In this document: positions 40,654 through 49,015 of the stretch, piece after piece
How positions within the stretch are numbered: position 1 is the first letter of the stretch
Layout of the letters: every line of letters begins with the position of its first letter
NCBI RefSeq assembly: GCF_030548205.1
Contig: NZ_JAUORV010000001.1
Coordinates: 355,418-419,417, forward strand
Direction: 5' to 3'
DNA length: 64,000 nucleotides
Source: Aliiglaciecola sp. 3_MG-2023
Lineage (GTDB): Bacteria; Pseudomonadota; Gammaproteobacteria; Enterobacterales; Alteromonadaceae
Notes under the pieces: generated by a model
Told to the model about the DNA's origin: nothing
Seen by the model: the letters and a program-made list of their open reading frames with translations, nothing else
Databases searched by the model: none
Translations under genes and position numbers: made by a program

Positions 40654-43155
40654 ATGAATAAAAAACTATTGAGTGTCTTAGTTTTGATGAATATGAGCGG
40701 GACAAGCGTATCAGATAATAACTTTTTTTCTGCTGCGTATGCCCAAGACAAAACTGATGCAAACGAAAATGCAGATATAGAACGGATTGACGTTGTATCT
40801 TCTCGAAAACGCGATGAGTGGATCCTCGACGTACCATTAGCAGTTCAATCTTTTTCTGCAGAAGATATTGAAAAAGCCGGTATTGGTAACTTAGAAGATT
40901 TAACCTTGTTTGCACCAGGGTTAGATTTCAAAGATCAAGGCGGAAACTTTGCTGGACGATTATTACCGGCAATACGCTTTCGAGGCCTTACCTCAGAAAG
41001 TTCGTTACCATCAAACCAAGTTGGTTCATTGTTTGTAGACGGTGTTTATGTACTTGGTGGCGCACAATCCATAGGCTTTGAAGATATTGAGCGAGTGGAA
41101 GTTATTCGTGGTCCGCAATCAGCTCACTTTGGCCGCTCAACATTTGGTGGTGCAATAAACTATATTACAAAAGATCCGTCAGGCGAGTTTGGCGGCAAGT
41201 TTAATGCTGCCTATAGTCCAAACTTCGGTAGTAGTAATATATCATTTTCAGTACACGGTTCGATAATTGAAGATGTATTGGCCGCAAGCCTAACAGGTTC
41301 AGGATTTAAAAACGGTTCTGCTTACACCGCAAATGATGGCGGTACGTTAGGGGAACAAACCACTAACGCCGCGCATTTATCTCTTCTATATACTCCCACC
41401 GAAGATTTAAAAGTTAAATTTCGTGCCTCCTATGTTGAAGATGAAGATACCGCCCCCGCCGCGACAGCTATTCAATTTAGTGAATTTAGCAACTGTGAAG
41501 CCGGCACGCCTGTAACTGTTCTAAACGGAGACGGTGTTGCCACTGAAACTACTTTAGGTGGAAACTTGTGGTGTGGTGCTTTACCTGAGATTTCTGACGG
41601 TGTAGTTGTTTCTCGTAACACCACCTTTCCGATATTCGAAGATGGTGGCGCTTTTTTACCAGAGGTAGACGTTCGAGACTTAATGGTAGGGAATAGTCGT
41701 GGTGTACAAGACATCGAAGATGCCCCTTACCTAGACCATTTTGGACTACGTCGCCAAATGACAAGACTTGCGGCAAGCTTCGAATATGTCATTAATGACG
41801 AATTTGATCTAGATGGTAATATTTCTTATAACGATCAAGATTTAATGGGTATTCGAGACGGTGACAATTCTGACGGAGAATCAGTGTATGTTGGTACACC
41901 ATCATTCTTTGAAGACTTTTCAAGTGAAATACGCTTAAGTTACGATGCTGGCGGCAAGATTAGAGCCTTGTTGGGTGTTAATTATTATAAACAAGAAATC
42001 CACGCCGCTTTTTCAAATGGTGTAGAAGCAACCAATTCAATTCTGTTCGATACTGCAGCAACGCCATTTGAGGTACGAATAGTTGGTGCACAAAACTCAA
42101 CTCCTAACGATGATGAAATAAAGACCCTAGGTATTTTTGGTTCGTTGGATTACTACTTTACAGAAAACTTAGGTTTAACCCTTGAAGGACGTTGGCAGAA
42201 CGATGAAGTCACTCGCTTCGGTGGCACATTTGGCGAACCAATAGCAACCGGAAAACTAGAATCTAAAGAATTCCTGCCTCGCGCAATTTTAAAGTGGAAT
42301 CCTACGGATACTATGATGACCTATGCAAGTTATTCAAAAGGTACTTTACCGGGTCAATTCAACAGTTCATTTGTAGCCTTAGATCCTGAAGATAAAGCCA
42401 TAGTGCAAGCTGAAAATCCTGGTTTACAAGACGAGGTACCACCTGAATATCTAGATAGTTACGAAATTGGGGTCAAACAAGCGTTAATGGATGGCAAACT
42501 AAGCTATTCAACCGCTCTGTATTCGATGACCTGGGAAAACATGAAATCAAGTATCTCATTTTTGCCTCCTGGCGCTACTGGCTTTCAAAGTGGATTTGTA
42601 TCTGGCGAATCAAAAATTAAAGGGGTGGAGTTTGAAGGTGGCTATGTAGTCAGCAACAACCTAGATATCTCGCTAACAGCGAACTATACCGATGCTAAGT
42701 ATGAAGACTATTCACTAACCGGCCTTACACCTTTATTTAATTTAACCACAGCAGATGGATTTAAAGTGGATGGTAATACCCTTCCTCGCTTTCCAAAATG
42801 GAGTGGTAGCCTATCTGGTACTTATACCAATACTTTAGAGTTAGCAACAGACTGGGATTGGTATACACGTGTAGATATTTTATATAACGGTAAAACTTAT
42901 ACTGATTCTTATAACCTAACCTGGGTTGACGCATATCAAAAAGTAAACCTAAAAGTTGGTTTCACACGTGATGATCTTTCAATTGAGCTATATGCCGATA
43001 ATTTACTCGACGAAGATGGTTGGGTAACAGGTGCAGGTTTAGCATTCTTCGGTGAAGTACCGGTTAAAATTTCCACTTTAAACACCCTACGAGCTGTACA
43101 CGTTTCAGCTATGCAGCCTAGAGAACTCGGCGTTAGGTTATCACTAGCGTTTTAA
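40654..43155 (+). CDS. TonB-dependent outer-membrane receptor
   Basis: 833 residues. AAGGGA precedes the ATG. A rather polar signal peptide ends at AYAQ (about residue 32), the likely TonB box is ERIDVVSSRKR, then the plug (VPLAVQSFSAEDIEKAGIGN, IRFRGLTSE, VIRGPQSAHFGRSTFGGAINYIT) and a barrel ending GVRLSLAF. It should import a ligand through the outer membrane with TonB energy. The next gene, a Tat-exported M24-like lipoprotein 26 bp downstream, is probably co-transcribed, suggesting a peptide or amide ligand. It differs clearly from the receptor at 33845-36421. Confidence 0.93.
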   Translation: MNKKLLSVLVLMNMSGTSVSDNNFFSAAYAQDKTDANENADIERIDVVSSRKRDEWILDVPLAVQSFSAEDIEKAGIGNLEDLTLFAPGLDFKDQGGNFAGRLLPAIRFRGLTSESSLPSNQVGSLFVDGVYVLGGAQSIGFEDIERVEVIRGPQSAHFGRSTFGGAINYITKDPSGEFGGKFNAAYSPNFGSSNISFSVHGSIIEDVLAASLTGSGFKNGSAYTANDGGTLGEQTTNAAHLSLLYTPTEDLKVKFRASYVEDEDTAPAATAIQFSEFSNCEAGTPVTVLNGDGVATETTLGGNLWCGALPEISDGVVVSRNTTFPIFEDGGAFLPEVDVRDLMVGNSRGVQDIEDAPYLDHFGLRRQMTRLAASFEYVINDEFDLDGNISYNDQDLMGIRDGDNSDGESVYVGTPSFFEDFSSEIRLSYDAGGKIRALLGVNYYKQEIHAAFSNGVEATNSILFDTAATPFEVRIVGAQNSTPNDDEIKTLGIFGSLDYYFTENLGLTLEGRWQNDEVTRFGGTFGEPIATGKLESKEFLPRAILKWNPTDTMMTYASYSKGTLPGQFNSSFVALDPEDKAIVQAENPGLQDEVPPEYLDSYEIGVKQALMDGKLSYSTALYSMTWENMKSSISFLPPGATGFQSGFVSGESKIKGVEFEGGYVVSNNLDISLTANYTDAKYEDYSLTGLTPLFNLTTADGFKVDGNTLPRFPKWSGSLSGTYTNTLELATDWDWYTRVDILYNGKTYTDSYNLTWVDAYQKVNLKVGFTRDDLSIELYADNLLDEDGWVTGAGLAFFGEVPVKISTLNTLRAVHVSAMQPRELGVRLSLAF

Positions 43156-43181
43156 ACATTAACTTTGAATGAGGCTAAACA

Positions 43182-44603
43182 ATGTTCAAAAACTCTAAAT
43201 CAGAGAGTAAAATGAAGTTAAATAGACGTGAGTTTATGGCCGGTGTCGGTATGGCTACCGCCCTACCATTAGTTGGATGTGCTGCTAGCTCTGCTAGCAG
43301 CGCGGACAGCGCACAAAGCAGTTCATTTACTGATGACTTTATTGTTGCTCCACCGCTATCAGGCCCTCGCATCAATATGAGCAAAGCCTATGAAGTGATG
43401 GATCTGCTTAAGATTGATGCACTTGTACTTGGGCAAGGAGTCAACTTTTATTATTCAACAGGTCATTGGCCAATTACATTAACAATGGGACATGGCCCGA
43501 ATTCATTTTCGATTATTACTCGCCAACAGAATATCCCAAATGGTTTAGTATTGCCTTCGTTTACATACTACTACCAATTGGCTGATGTCATTGCACCTAA
43601 TGATTTCGCCACTTATATGTATAGTGGTCACAGAGGACTAAGTGACGAAGCTAATTCTGCTGAGCAAACACCTTCTTTAATGATATTTAACGATATGCAT
43701 CTGACGAGCTTAGATAAAATTGAAGCTAATAGAGCCGATAGAACTCGACAGACGGCAAATAAATATGGTGCATACGTTGGTGCAAAAGCGGCCATCAGTA
43801 AAGCGTTAAGTGACCTTGGATTGAGTAATGCTAGAGTTGCAACCGATAATAGTATGGCCCAGCAGTTGATTAATTCTGCACTACCAAATGTTGATGTTGT
43901 AGATGCAGATGATGCGTTACGCCGTATTCGCCCTTATAAATCGGATATTGAAATTGAATTGATGCGTCGCGCAGCCCCCGCTAACGCAGAGGCAGCCATT
44001 GCAGCCGTTAAGTCAATTCGCTCTGGCGCGACTTATCGTGATTTAAGACGTATTTATTATGCGGAAGCAGCTAAACGCGGCAACACTGGTGTTTTTATGG
44101 TGGTGGATCGAATCAGTGCAGATATGTTTGATGCACCGTTTCGTGATGGACAGTCGTTTTTAATCGATGCAGTGAGTCATGCTGATGGTTACCATGGCGA
44201 TTATGGCCGAACTGTATTTATTGGCGAACCGGAAAAAGAGCTGGCGAAAATCACTCAAACGATTGGTAAAGTGTGGGATGAAGTCCGTCATGCAATGAAA
44301 CCTGGGATGAAGTTTTCGGATATCACAAAACTAGGTCAATCAACCCTCAAAAAAATGGGCGGAAATTATGCTGTGTCGTTTTCTCCTCACAGCGTAGGTC
44401 TTTATCACACTGATCATGTTGGGAAAAATCCTGATTTTCAACGTGAAGATTTAGTGTTGGAAAAAGGCATGATTTTAAGTGTCGATTGTCCATTACTAGA
44501 ATCAGGGATTGGCGGATCAGCACATTTAGAAGATCTAACGCTGATTACTGCCGATGGGAGTGAAGCGATCAATGATGTAGGCGATCAAACCATCATTATT
44601 TGA
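43182..44603 (+). CDS. Tat-exported lipoprotein with M24 peptidase fold (Xaa-Pro type)
   Basis: 473 residues; the start has GAGG 7 bases upstream. The N-terminus has the twin-arginine pattern NRREFMAG followed by LVGC, so the protein is probably folded before export and lipid-anchored. A creatinase-like N domain (about 60-240) precedes the M24 'pita-bread' domain (about 245-473). Metal-ligand positions read D in LIDAV, D in GDYGR, H in SPHSVG, D (instead of the usual E) in LSVDCP, and E in HLEDL. The E-to-D change may alter activity. It probably processes the ligand imported by the preceding receptor. Confidence 0.87.
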   Translation: MFKNSKSESKMKLNRREFMAGVGMATALPLVGCAASSASSADSAQSSSFTDDFIVAPPLSGPRINMSKAYEVMDLLKIDALVLGQGVNFYYSTGHWPITLTMGHGPNSFSIITRQQNIPNGLVLPSFTYYYQLADVIAPNDFATYMYSGHRGLSDEANSAEQTPSLMIFNDMHLTSLDKIEANRADRTRQTANKYGAYVGAKAAISKALSDLGLSNARVATDNSMAQQLINSALPNVDVVDADDALRRIRPYKSDIEIELMRRAAPANAEAAIAAVKSIRSGATYRDLRRIYYAEAAKRGNTGVFMVVDRISADMFDAPFRDGQSFLIDAVSHADGYHGDYGRTVFIGEPEKELAKITQTIGKVWDEVRHAMKPGMKFSDITKLGQSTLKKMGGNYAVSFSPHSVGLYHTDHVGKNPDFQREDLVLEKGMILSVDCPLLESGIGGSAHLEDLTLITADGSEAINDVGDQTIII

Positions 44604-44633
44604 TCTATTTCACTACTCTAAATCTGCTATTCT

Positions 44634-44660
44634 AAATGCCTCTTTTGAGGCATTTTTTTT
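44634..44660 (+). terminator. Rho-independent terminator
   Basis: AAATGCCTC pairs with GAGGCATTT around a TTTT loop and is followed by more T residues, 31 bp after the M24 gene. It ends the receptor-peptidase operon. Confidence 0.9.
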
Positions 44661-44675
44661 GAGCGTTAACTTGGC

Positions 44676-45464
44676 TTATTGATTGGCTTTCTTGATAGCT
44701 TTGGCTCGAGCGTATTTGTTAAACAATACTCTTTGTTCATCCATACTTTCACCTAATTTCAGTTTCACATGACTACTCGAGTGCTGATGATAGTAAACAT
44801 ACTCCATGACAGCGACTAGCCCTCGATAACTTTCAAATATGAGGGGCATTTTTTCTTTTTCTTCTTCATCACTTGAATCGTTTTCACTTACGCCAAACCA
44901 AAAGCGCTGCACAATATTTAATCCATTATACCAATCCCAAGTGAGCTTTTTTCTTGCTTTGTCTGAAAAAGTAAAAAACGTCGCTATATCACCGTCTAAA
45001 ATCACAGGAATATAAGTGAAATTGGTCAAACCGCTTTGGCTCGAAGAGCAAGACTCGAGTAAATTGACTATATATAAGTTGCTTACGCTTGTATTACTGA
45101 TTTTAATAAAATAGTTTTCTTCTTTGCCAGAGCTCTGATTGCTGTTGTCAGATGGAGAATAGACAATTTGGTAGCAATCAATTTGTTTCGCAATCGTTAG
45201 CGGCGCATCAAAGATCGTTACTCCATCATTCTTCACAATCTCTATGGCTGTTGCACTATCAATATATCGACTATTATTATCGGAGAATTCACTCAGCGCA
45301 TTTTTAGCTGAAGCGATTAAATAAGCTTTCTTATAATCCCCAAGCAACATTAACTCGTCACCTTTGTCGACAAGTTGCTCAGTGGTGGTAACGGTGTAAG
45401 GTGACGCACAAGCGCCTATTAATACGCAAGTCAGTACCGCGAATATTTGTGCTGATTTCCACAT
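44676..45464 (-). CDS. Hypothetical lipoprotein, 262 aa
   Basis: A lipoprotein signal peptide ends in LIGAC (acylated C19). I do not recognise the mature part. It starts with a short helical segment (QLVDKGDELMLLGDYKKAYLIASAKN) that looks like a single TPR-like hairpin, then a mixed region with an acidic stretch NDSSDEEEKEKM, and a basic C-terminus. It converges on the M24 gene and diverges from the tail-tube-like gene. It may be a membrane-bound accessory protein, but no function can be inferred. Confidence 0.65.
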   Translation of the reverse strand: MWKSAQIFAVLTCVLIGACASPYTVTTTEQLVDKGDELMLLGDYKKAYLIASAKNALSEFSDNNSRYIDSATAIEIVKNDGVTIFDAPLTIAKQIDCYQIVYSPSDNSNQSSGKEENYFIKISNTSVSNLYIVNLLESCSSSQSGLTNFTYIPVILDGDIATFFTFSDKARKKLTWDWYNGLNIVQRFWFGVSENDSSDEEEKEKMPLIFESYRGLVAVMEYVYYHQHSSSHVKLKLGESMDEQRVLFNKYARAKAIKKANQ

Positions 45465-45627
45465 CTCTTTATCCCTATGACGGATGGTTTATAGTTTTTA
45501 TTGTACGTTCATTGTCGCTTATCATTAAAGATTGAGTCAAACAGTAACGTAAAAGAAAAAGTTACACTGCACTGAAATAAACAATCGTTGGGGATAAACT
45601 GTAAAAATAATTTAAGGAGAACGGACA

Positions 45628-46086
45628 ATGGCTGATGACGGAAGCGCACAATCACAGATAGTTTGGCCAATTTCCAAGTTTTACTTTCAAGTAAAATGGG
45701 GGGCTGAAATCATGTTATTTCAAGAAATATCAGGCCTCGATGGTGAAGCACAGGTAATTGAATTTAGCGCTGGTGACAGTAAAACATTTTCTACTGAAAA
45801 AATGCCAGGGATGCAAAAGTTTGGCAATATCACCTTGAAAAAAGGTGTATTCATGTCGGATACCAGGTTTGGGGATTGGTTTAGTCAAATTAAAATGGAT
45901 ACGATTAAACGCCTTCCCGTTACCATAAGTTTGTTAGACGAAACAGGCACTCCGACTATGGTTTGGACATTGGCAAATGCATGGCCAAGTAAAATCACTG
46001 GCACCGAATTAGAATCGGACAACGATGAAATCGCAATCGAATCAATGGAAATTTCTCATCAAGGTTTATCCATTACTAGTGGTTAA
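45628..46086 (+). CDS. Phage tail-tube-like protein (TIGR02241 / T4 gp19-like)
   Basis: 152 residues. It has a strong ribosome site, AAGGAGA. The pattern SKFYFQVKWG...LFQEISGLDGEAQVIEFSAGDS, KMPGMQKFGNITLKKGVF, W.S.IK, VTISLLDETGTP.MVWTLANAWPSKITG and IAIESMEISHQGL follows the inner-tube proteins of contractile injection systems (Afp1/Pvc1-like, TIGR02241). These form hexameric rings inside a sheath. No sheath, baseplate, spike or ATPase genes are nearby, so it is an orphan. It may be a remnant, a component acting in trans, or a tube protein reused for another purpose. Confidence 0.9.
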   Translation: MADDGSAQSQIVWPISKFYFQVKWGAEIMLFQEISGLDGEAQVIEFSAGDSKTFSTEKMPGMQKFGNITLKKGVFMSDTRFGDWFSQIKMDTIKRLPVTISLLDETGTPTMVWTLANAWPSKITGTELESDNDEIAIESMEISHQGLSITSG

Positions 46087-46210
46087 ATCTTGAGTTTTAT
46101 TTTAACGTTCCCTTCCTTTAACTGGGTTCCAGAATAAGCGACATTTGTTTGCTAAAACTACAGTAAAAGTGTTTAATAATTTTCCTATCTCATACACAGG
46201 GACGTTATCA

Positions 46211-47326
46211 GTGAAAACAATGAATGGAATATTATGGTTGCTACTTTTCAGTATCGGCGGCTCTTCAACCGCTTTCGCTGAACGTGTTTATGAAAAACAA
46301 AACCCTCCCCGTGAACTTACAGCCGAACAAGCAACAGTTGCAGCGAGTAATTACCAAAAGTATTGTTCTTTGTGCCATGGCGATGATCGCGAAGGCCATA
46401 AAAACGATCATGCGCCTTCTCTGCGCAGCAAAAGCCTATTTGAATCCGGTGTTCCTCACTCAATATTACGCCCTATGTCTTATGGTCGCCATGGCACTGC
46501 TATGGGTGGCTATTTAGATGAAGTAGGTGGCCCTATGACCTTGGATGAAACCTGGGATTTAACCTATTGGTTGTTTTGGCAGTCAGGGGCACAACGAGTC
46601 AAGCTAAGTGAAGAGCCCGTTTATGGTGATATTGCAAAAGGTGAAGCCTTGTATCAACAAAACTGCACCACTTGTCATGGTGAGAATGGTGAAGGAGTGA
46701 CTGCGCCTGCGCTTTTTAATCCGTCATTTTTAGCCCATAACAAAGACGAATTTATCCGTTATGCCATTGAGAAAGGTCGTGAGGATACGCCTATGCAAGG
46801 GTTTTCTGACAGATTATCAGAAACAGATATTGATAATGTCACGGCGTTTATACGTAGTAAAGCCAGTGAAGCCGAAATTAACAAAGTGCCCCTAAAGGCT
46901 ATTCCGACACCCGACCAATATGTGATTAACCCAGATGGTGAAGATCCTCGTTTGCAACTAGATCAAGGAAAGTATGTCTCCTCAAAAGACTTACATGCTG
47001 CCATGCTGGCGAAAAAACGCATGGTGCTGATTGATACGCGAGTCACATCTGTGTGGCAACGGGCTCATTTAGCCGGCTCAGTGCCCTTTCCATACTATAC
47101 CGACGTGCAAGAACGGGTTGGTGACATGCCAAAGGATGTATTAATTGTGGGCTATTGCTCTTGCCCTCGCGCGGCGGCAGAACACGTTATGGATCAATTT
47201 AACCAAGCCGGCTACAACAACACGGCGGTATTGTACGAAGGTATATTCGGTTGGATGAATTTAGGTTATCCGGTAGTACGAGCAGAAGGTTTAGAAAAGC
47301 CTGAAGAAATATCAGCAAGTCATTAA
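46211..47326 (+). CDS. Dihaem cytochrome c fused to a rhodanese domain
   Basis: I choose the GTG at 46211 because AGGGA lies 7-8 bases ahead and it begins just before the signal peptide; a TTG at 46145 is in frame but unlikely. The 371-residue protein has a signal peptide (cleaved after AFA), a first haem site C52SLCH56, a second C152TTCH156, and a C-terminal rhodanese domain (about 255-365) with VLIDTR and the probable active cysteine in GYCSCPRAA. The two parts suggest a periplasmic electron-transfer protein linked to sulfur transfer. The partner is not visible in the window. Confidence 0.9.
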   Translation: MKTMNGILWLLLFSIGGSSTAFAERVYEKQNPPRELTAEQATVAASNYQKYCSLCHGDDREGHKNDHAPSLRSKSLFESGVPHSILRPMSYGRHGTAMGGYLDEVGGPMTLDETWDLTYWLFWQSGAQRVKLSEEPVYGDIAKGEALYQQNCTTCHGENGEGVTAPALFNPSFLAHNKDEFIRYAIEKGREDTPMQGFSDRLSETDIDNVTAFIRSKASEAEINKVPLKAIPTPDQYVINPDGEDPRLQLDQGKYVSSKDLHAAMLAKKRMVLIDTRVTSVWQRAHLAGSVPFPYYTDVQERVGDMPKDVLIVGYCSCPRAAAEHVMDQFNQAGYNNTAVLYEGIFGWMNLGYPVVRAEGLEKPEEISASH

Positions 47327-47375
47327 CGTCTTATCAAGAGCTTTGTATTCGAGTGCCTAATTTAATAGCACTACC

Positions 47376-47401
47376 GCCCTGTTAAGTGATATTAACAGGG
47401 C
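47376..47401. terminator. Hairpin between convergent genes
   Basis: GCCCTGTTAA and TTAACAGGGC form a perfect 10-bp stem with a 6-nt loop between the cytochrome and DUF2721 genes. The T-runs are weak on both sides. Confidence 0.6.
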
Positions 47402-47405
47402 TTGA

Positions 47406-47864
47406 TTAATAATCTTTGTATGACGGAATTTTAAGGGATGCATTGGCCACACTGACTTCCAAGAAAAATGATATCAAACCACCGGTAATCAGTATCATGC
47501 CTAAAATAAACATGGAAATAATGGTGGTATCTAAATTAACCACAGTCAGCCCATTTATCAGCAACAAAATAACATCCATACACACAGTTACCGCTGCGGC
47601 TGTTAAAAACGTCACCGCCCAATTAGCAAAACGCATTCTACGACGTAGCGCTTTTAATTCATTTCTAGCTTTGTCAGTTATTTTGGATGGGTCAACATCA
47701 CCAATTCGTTCAAAATAACGAGCCCGATCAATGATTCTGGCTAAACGGCCCGTCATCACATTCATCATTTGCCCCATACCGACGATTAAGAATACAGGCG
47801 CTAACGACAATTGAATAAGCTCAACAGCAGATTCATTTAAATTTAATTCCATTACTTTTTCCAC
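47406..47864 (-). CDS. DUF2721 family membrane protein
   Basis: 152 residues with three membrane helices (about 17-35, 80-105, 112-138). The family pattern APVFLIVGMGQMMNVMTGRLARIIDRAR is followed by a basic cytoplasmic stretch ALRRRMRFANW. A second in-frame start at 47852 (MELNLNE) is equally plausible. Family members are small inner-membrane proteins of unknown role. It is a single gene, convergent with the cytochrome gene. Confidence 0.87.
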   Translation of the reverse strand: MEKVMELNLNESAVELIQLSLAPVFLIVGMGQMMNVMTGRLARIIDRARYFERIGDVDPSKITDKARNELKALRRRMRFANWAVTFLTAAAVTVCMDVILLLINGLTVVNLDTTIISMFILGMILITGGLISFFLEVSVANASLKIPSYKDY

Positions 47865-47974
47865 AACTCACTTTCAATGGCTCTTATACCAAAACAATAG
47901 TGGAAATGTAAAGAACTCTTGACAATGACCGTTAAAAAAATCACTGAGCTTACACATTTTAAAAATTAATAGTC

Positions 47975-48823
47975 TTATCGGCTATATTTATGTAACGTCT
48001 GTTTATAGCTGTCCATTTGCGTATACTCAGCTAAGGCGGAATTGAACTTTTCAACATCTGCCTCAGGCACGCTGGATTGACTGAACATAACGTAAATGTC
48101 TCCGGTGGTCACCGTGAAGCCATGTTCAACAATGTAGTTGTCTAACCCTTTTCTACGCAGCATTGACGCTCCGACGAAGCTATCTTCTAGGAACCCATCA
48201 ATATCCATATCCAGTAATCGAGCAATATTGAGTTCCCCCATAATACCGCTTACAAAGTTATTTGCTGTCGCTTTACTGTCTTGCAAAATAGTTATCTGGG
48301 GTCCGTAATAGTAGTCCCCAACCACGCCAATTTTACTGCCATTGGCGATAAACTCGTCTATATCAGCGTAGGCGGCACGTTTTTTATCATCATTGCGAAT
48401 ATACAAGGAAAACTGTTCGGTTCGATAGGGCTCACTAAAAAATGCGAATGCTTCTCTGGCGGGGGTTTTAGACGCACCAATAAGTATATCAACATTCCCC
48501 ATTCGTAAATCTTCTAAAAGTGATACCCAGGTACCTTGCACATAGGAAACTGAGCATCCCATTTCATTTAATACGCCGGATACAATTTGAATGTCGACGC
48601 CACTTACTTCACCATCTACATTAACATATTGGTAAGGTTCCCAGACATCAAAGCCCAAACTATATGAGCAAGTGGGAAGTTCACTTGCGATATCAATTAA
48701 TTGTTCTGTGTCCTTCAAAGGTTGTTCTTCAGATGTTTGACTTGACAACTTTGCCTGTTGTGGACTGCATGCTATTAAGGCAAAAGACAAACTCATTACT
48801 AGTAGCATTTTAAGCGTTTTCAT
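47975..48823 (-). CDS. Periplasmic substrate-binding lipoprotein (SBP family 3)
   Basis: The ATG at 48823 has GGAGGA 8-9 bases ahead; the ATG at 48838 overlaps that site. The 282-residue protein has a lipobox LIAC and then the family 3 fold: LGFDVWEPYQYVNVDGEVSGVDIQIV, DILIGASKTPAREAFAFFSEPY, IGVVGDYYYG and a C-terminal hinge. Family 3 proteins bind amino acids or related molecules for ABC importers or act as periplasmic sensors for signalling proteins. No ABC permease lies nearby, so it could be a stand-alone sensor partner. Confidence 0.88.
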   Translation of the reverse strand: MKTLKMLLVMSLSFALIACSPQQAKLSSQTSEEQPLKDTEQLIDIASELPTCSYSLGFDVWEPYQYVNVDGEVSGVDIQIVSGVLNEMGCSVSYVQGTWVSLLEDLRMGNVDILIGASKTPAREAFAFFSEPYRTEQFSLYIRNDDKKRAAYADIDEFIANGSKIGVVGDYYYGPQITILQDSKATANNFVSGIMGELNIARLLDMDIDGFLEDSFVGASMLRRKGLDNYIVEHGFTVTTGDIYVMFSQSSVPEADVEKFNSALAEYTQMDSYKQTLHKYSR

Positions 48824-49015
48824 AATGGTGTCCTCCATAAATAAATCACCCTAAGTTTAAGCGAGATTTCCAAATTTGCTATTTTCCAACTCCTTTTCCC
48901 AACACTTAATATAAACTATTGATGTAAGTTTCAGTTATTTAATACAAATTTTCTCTGTAACTCTTTTTGTGGATATTCTACTATTCCAATGTGGCACATC
49001 AGTTAGGCAAAATTA

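Noticed and set aside
46145..46210. Upstream TTG start adding 22 residues to the cytochrome c gene
   Set aside because: It would place residues before the signal peptide; the GTG at 46211 has a good ribosome site and gives a normal signal peptide.
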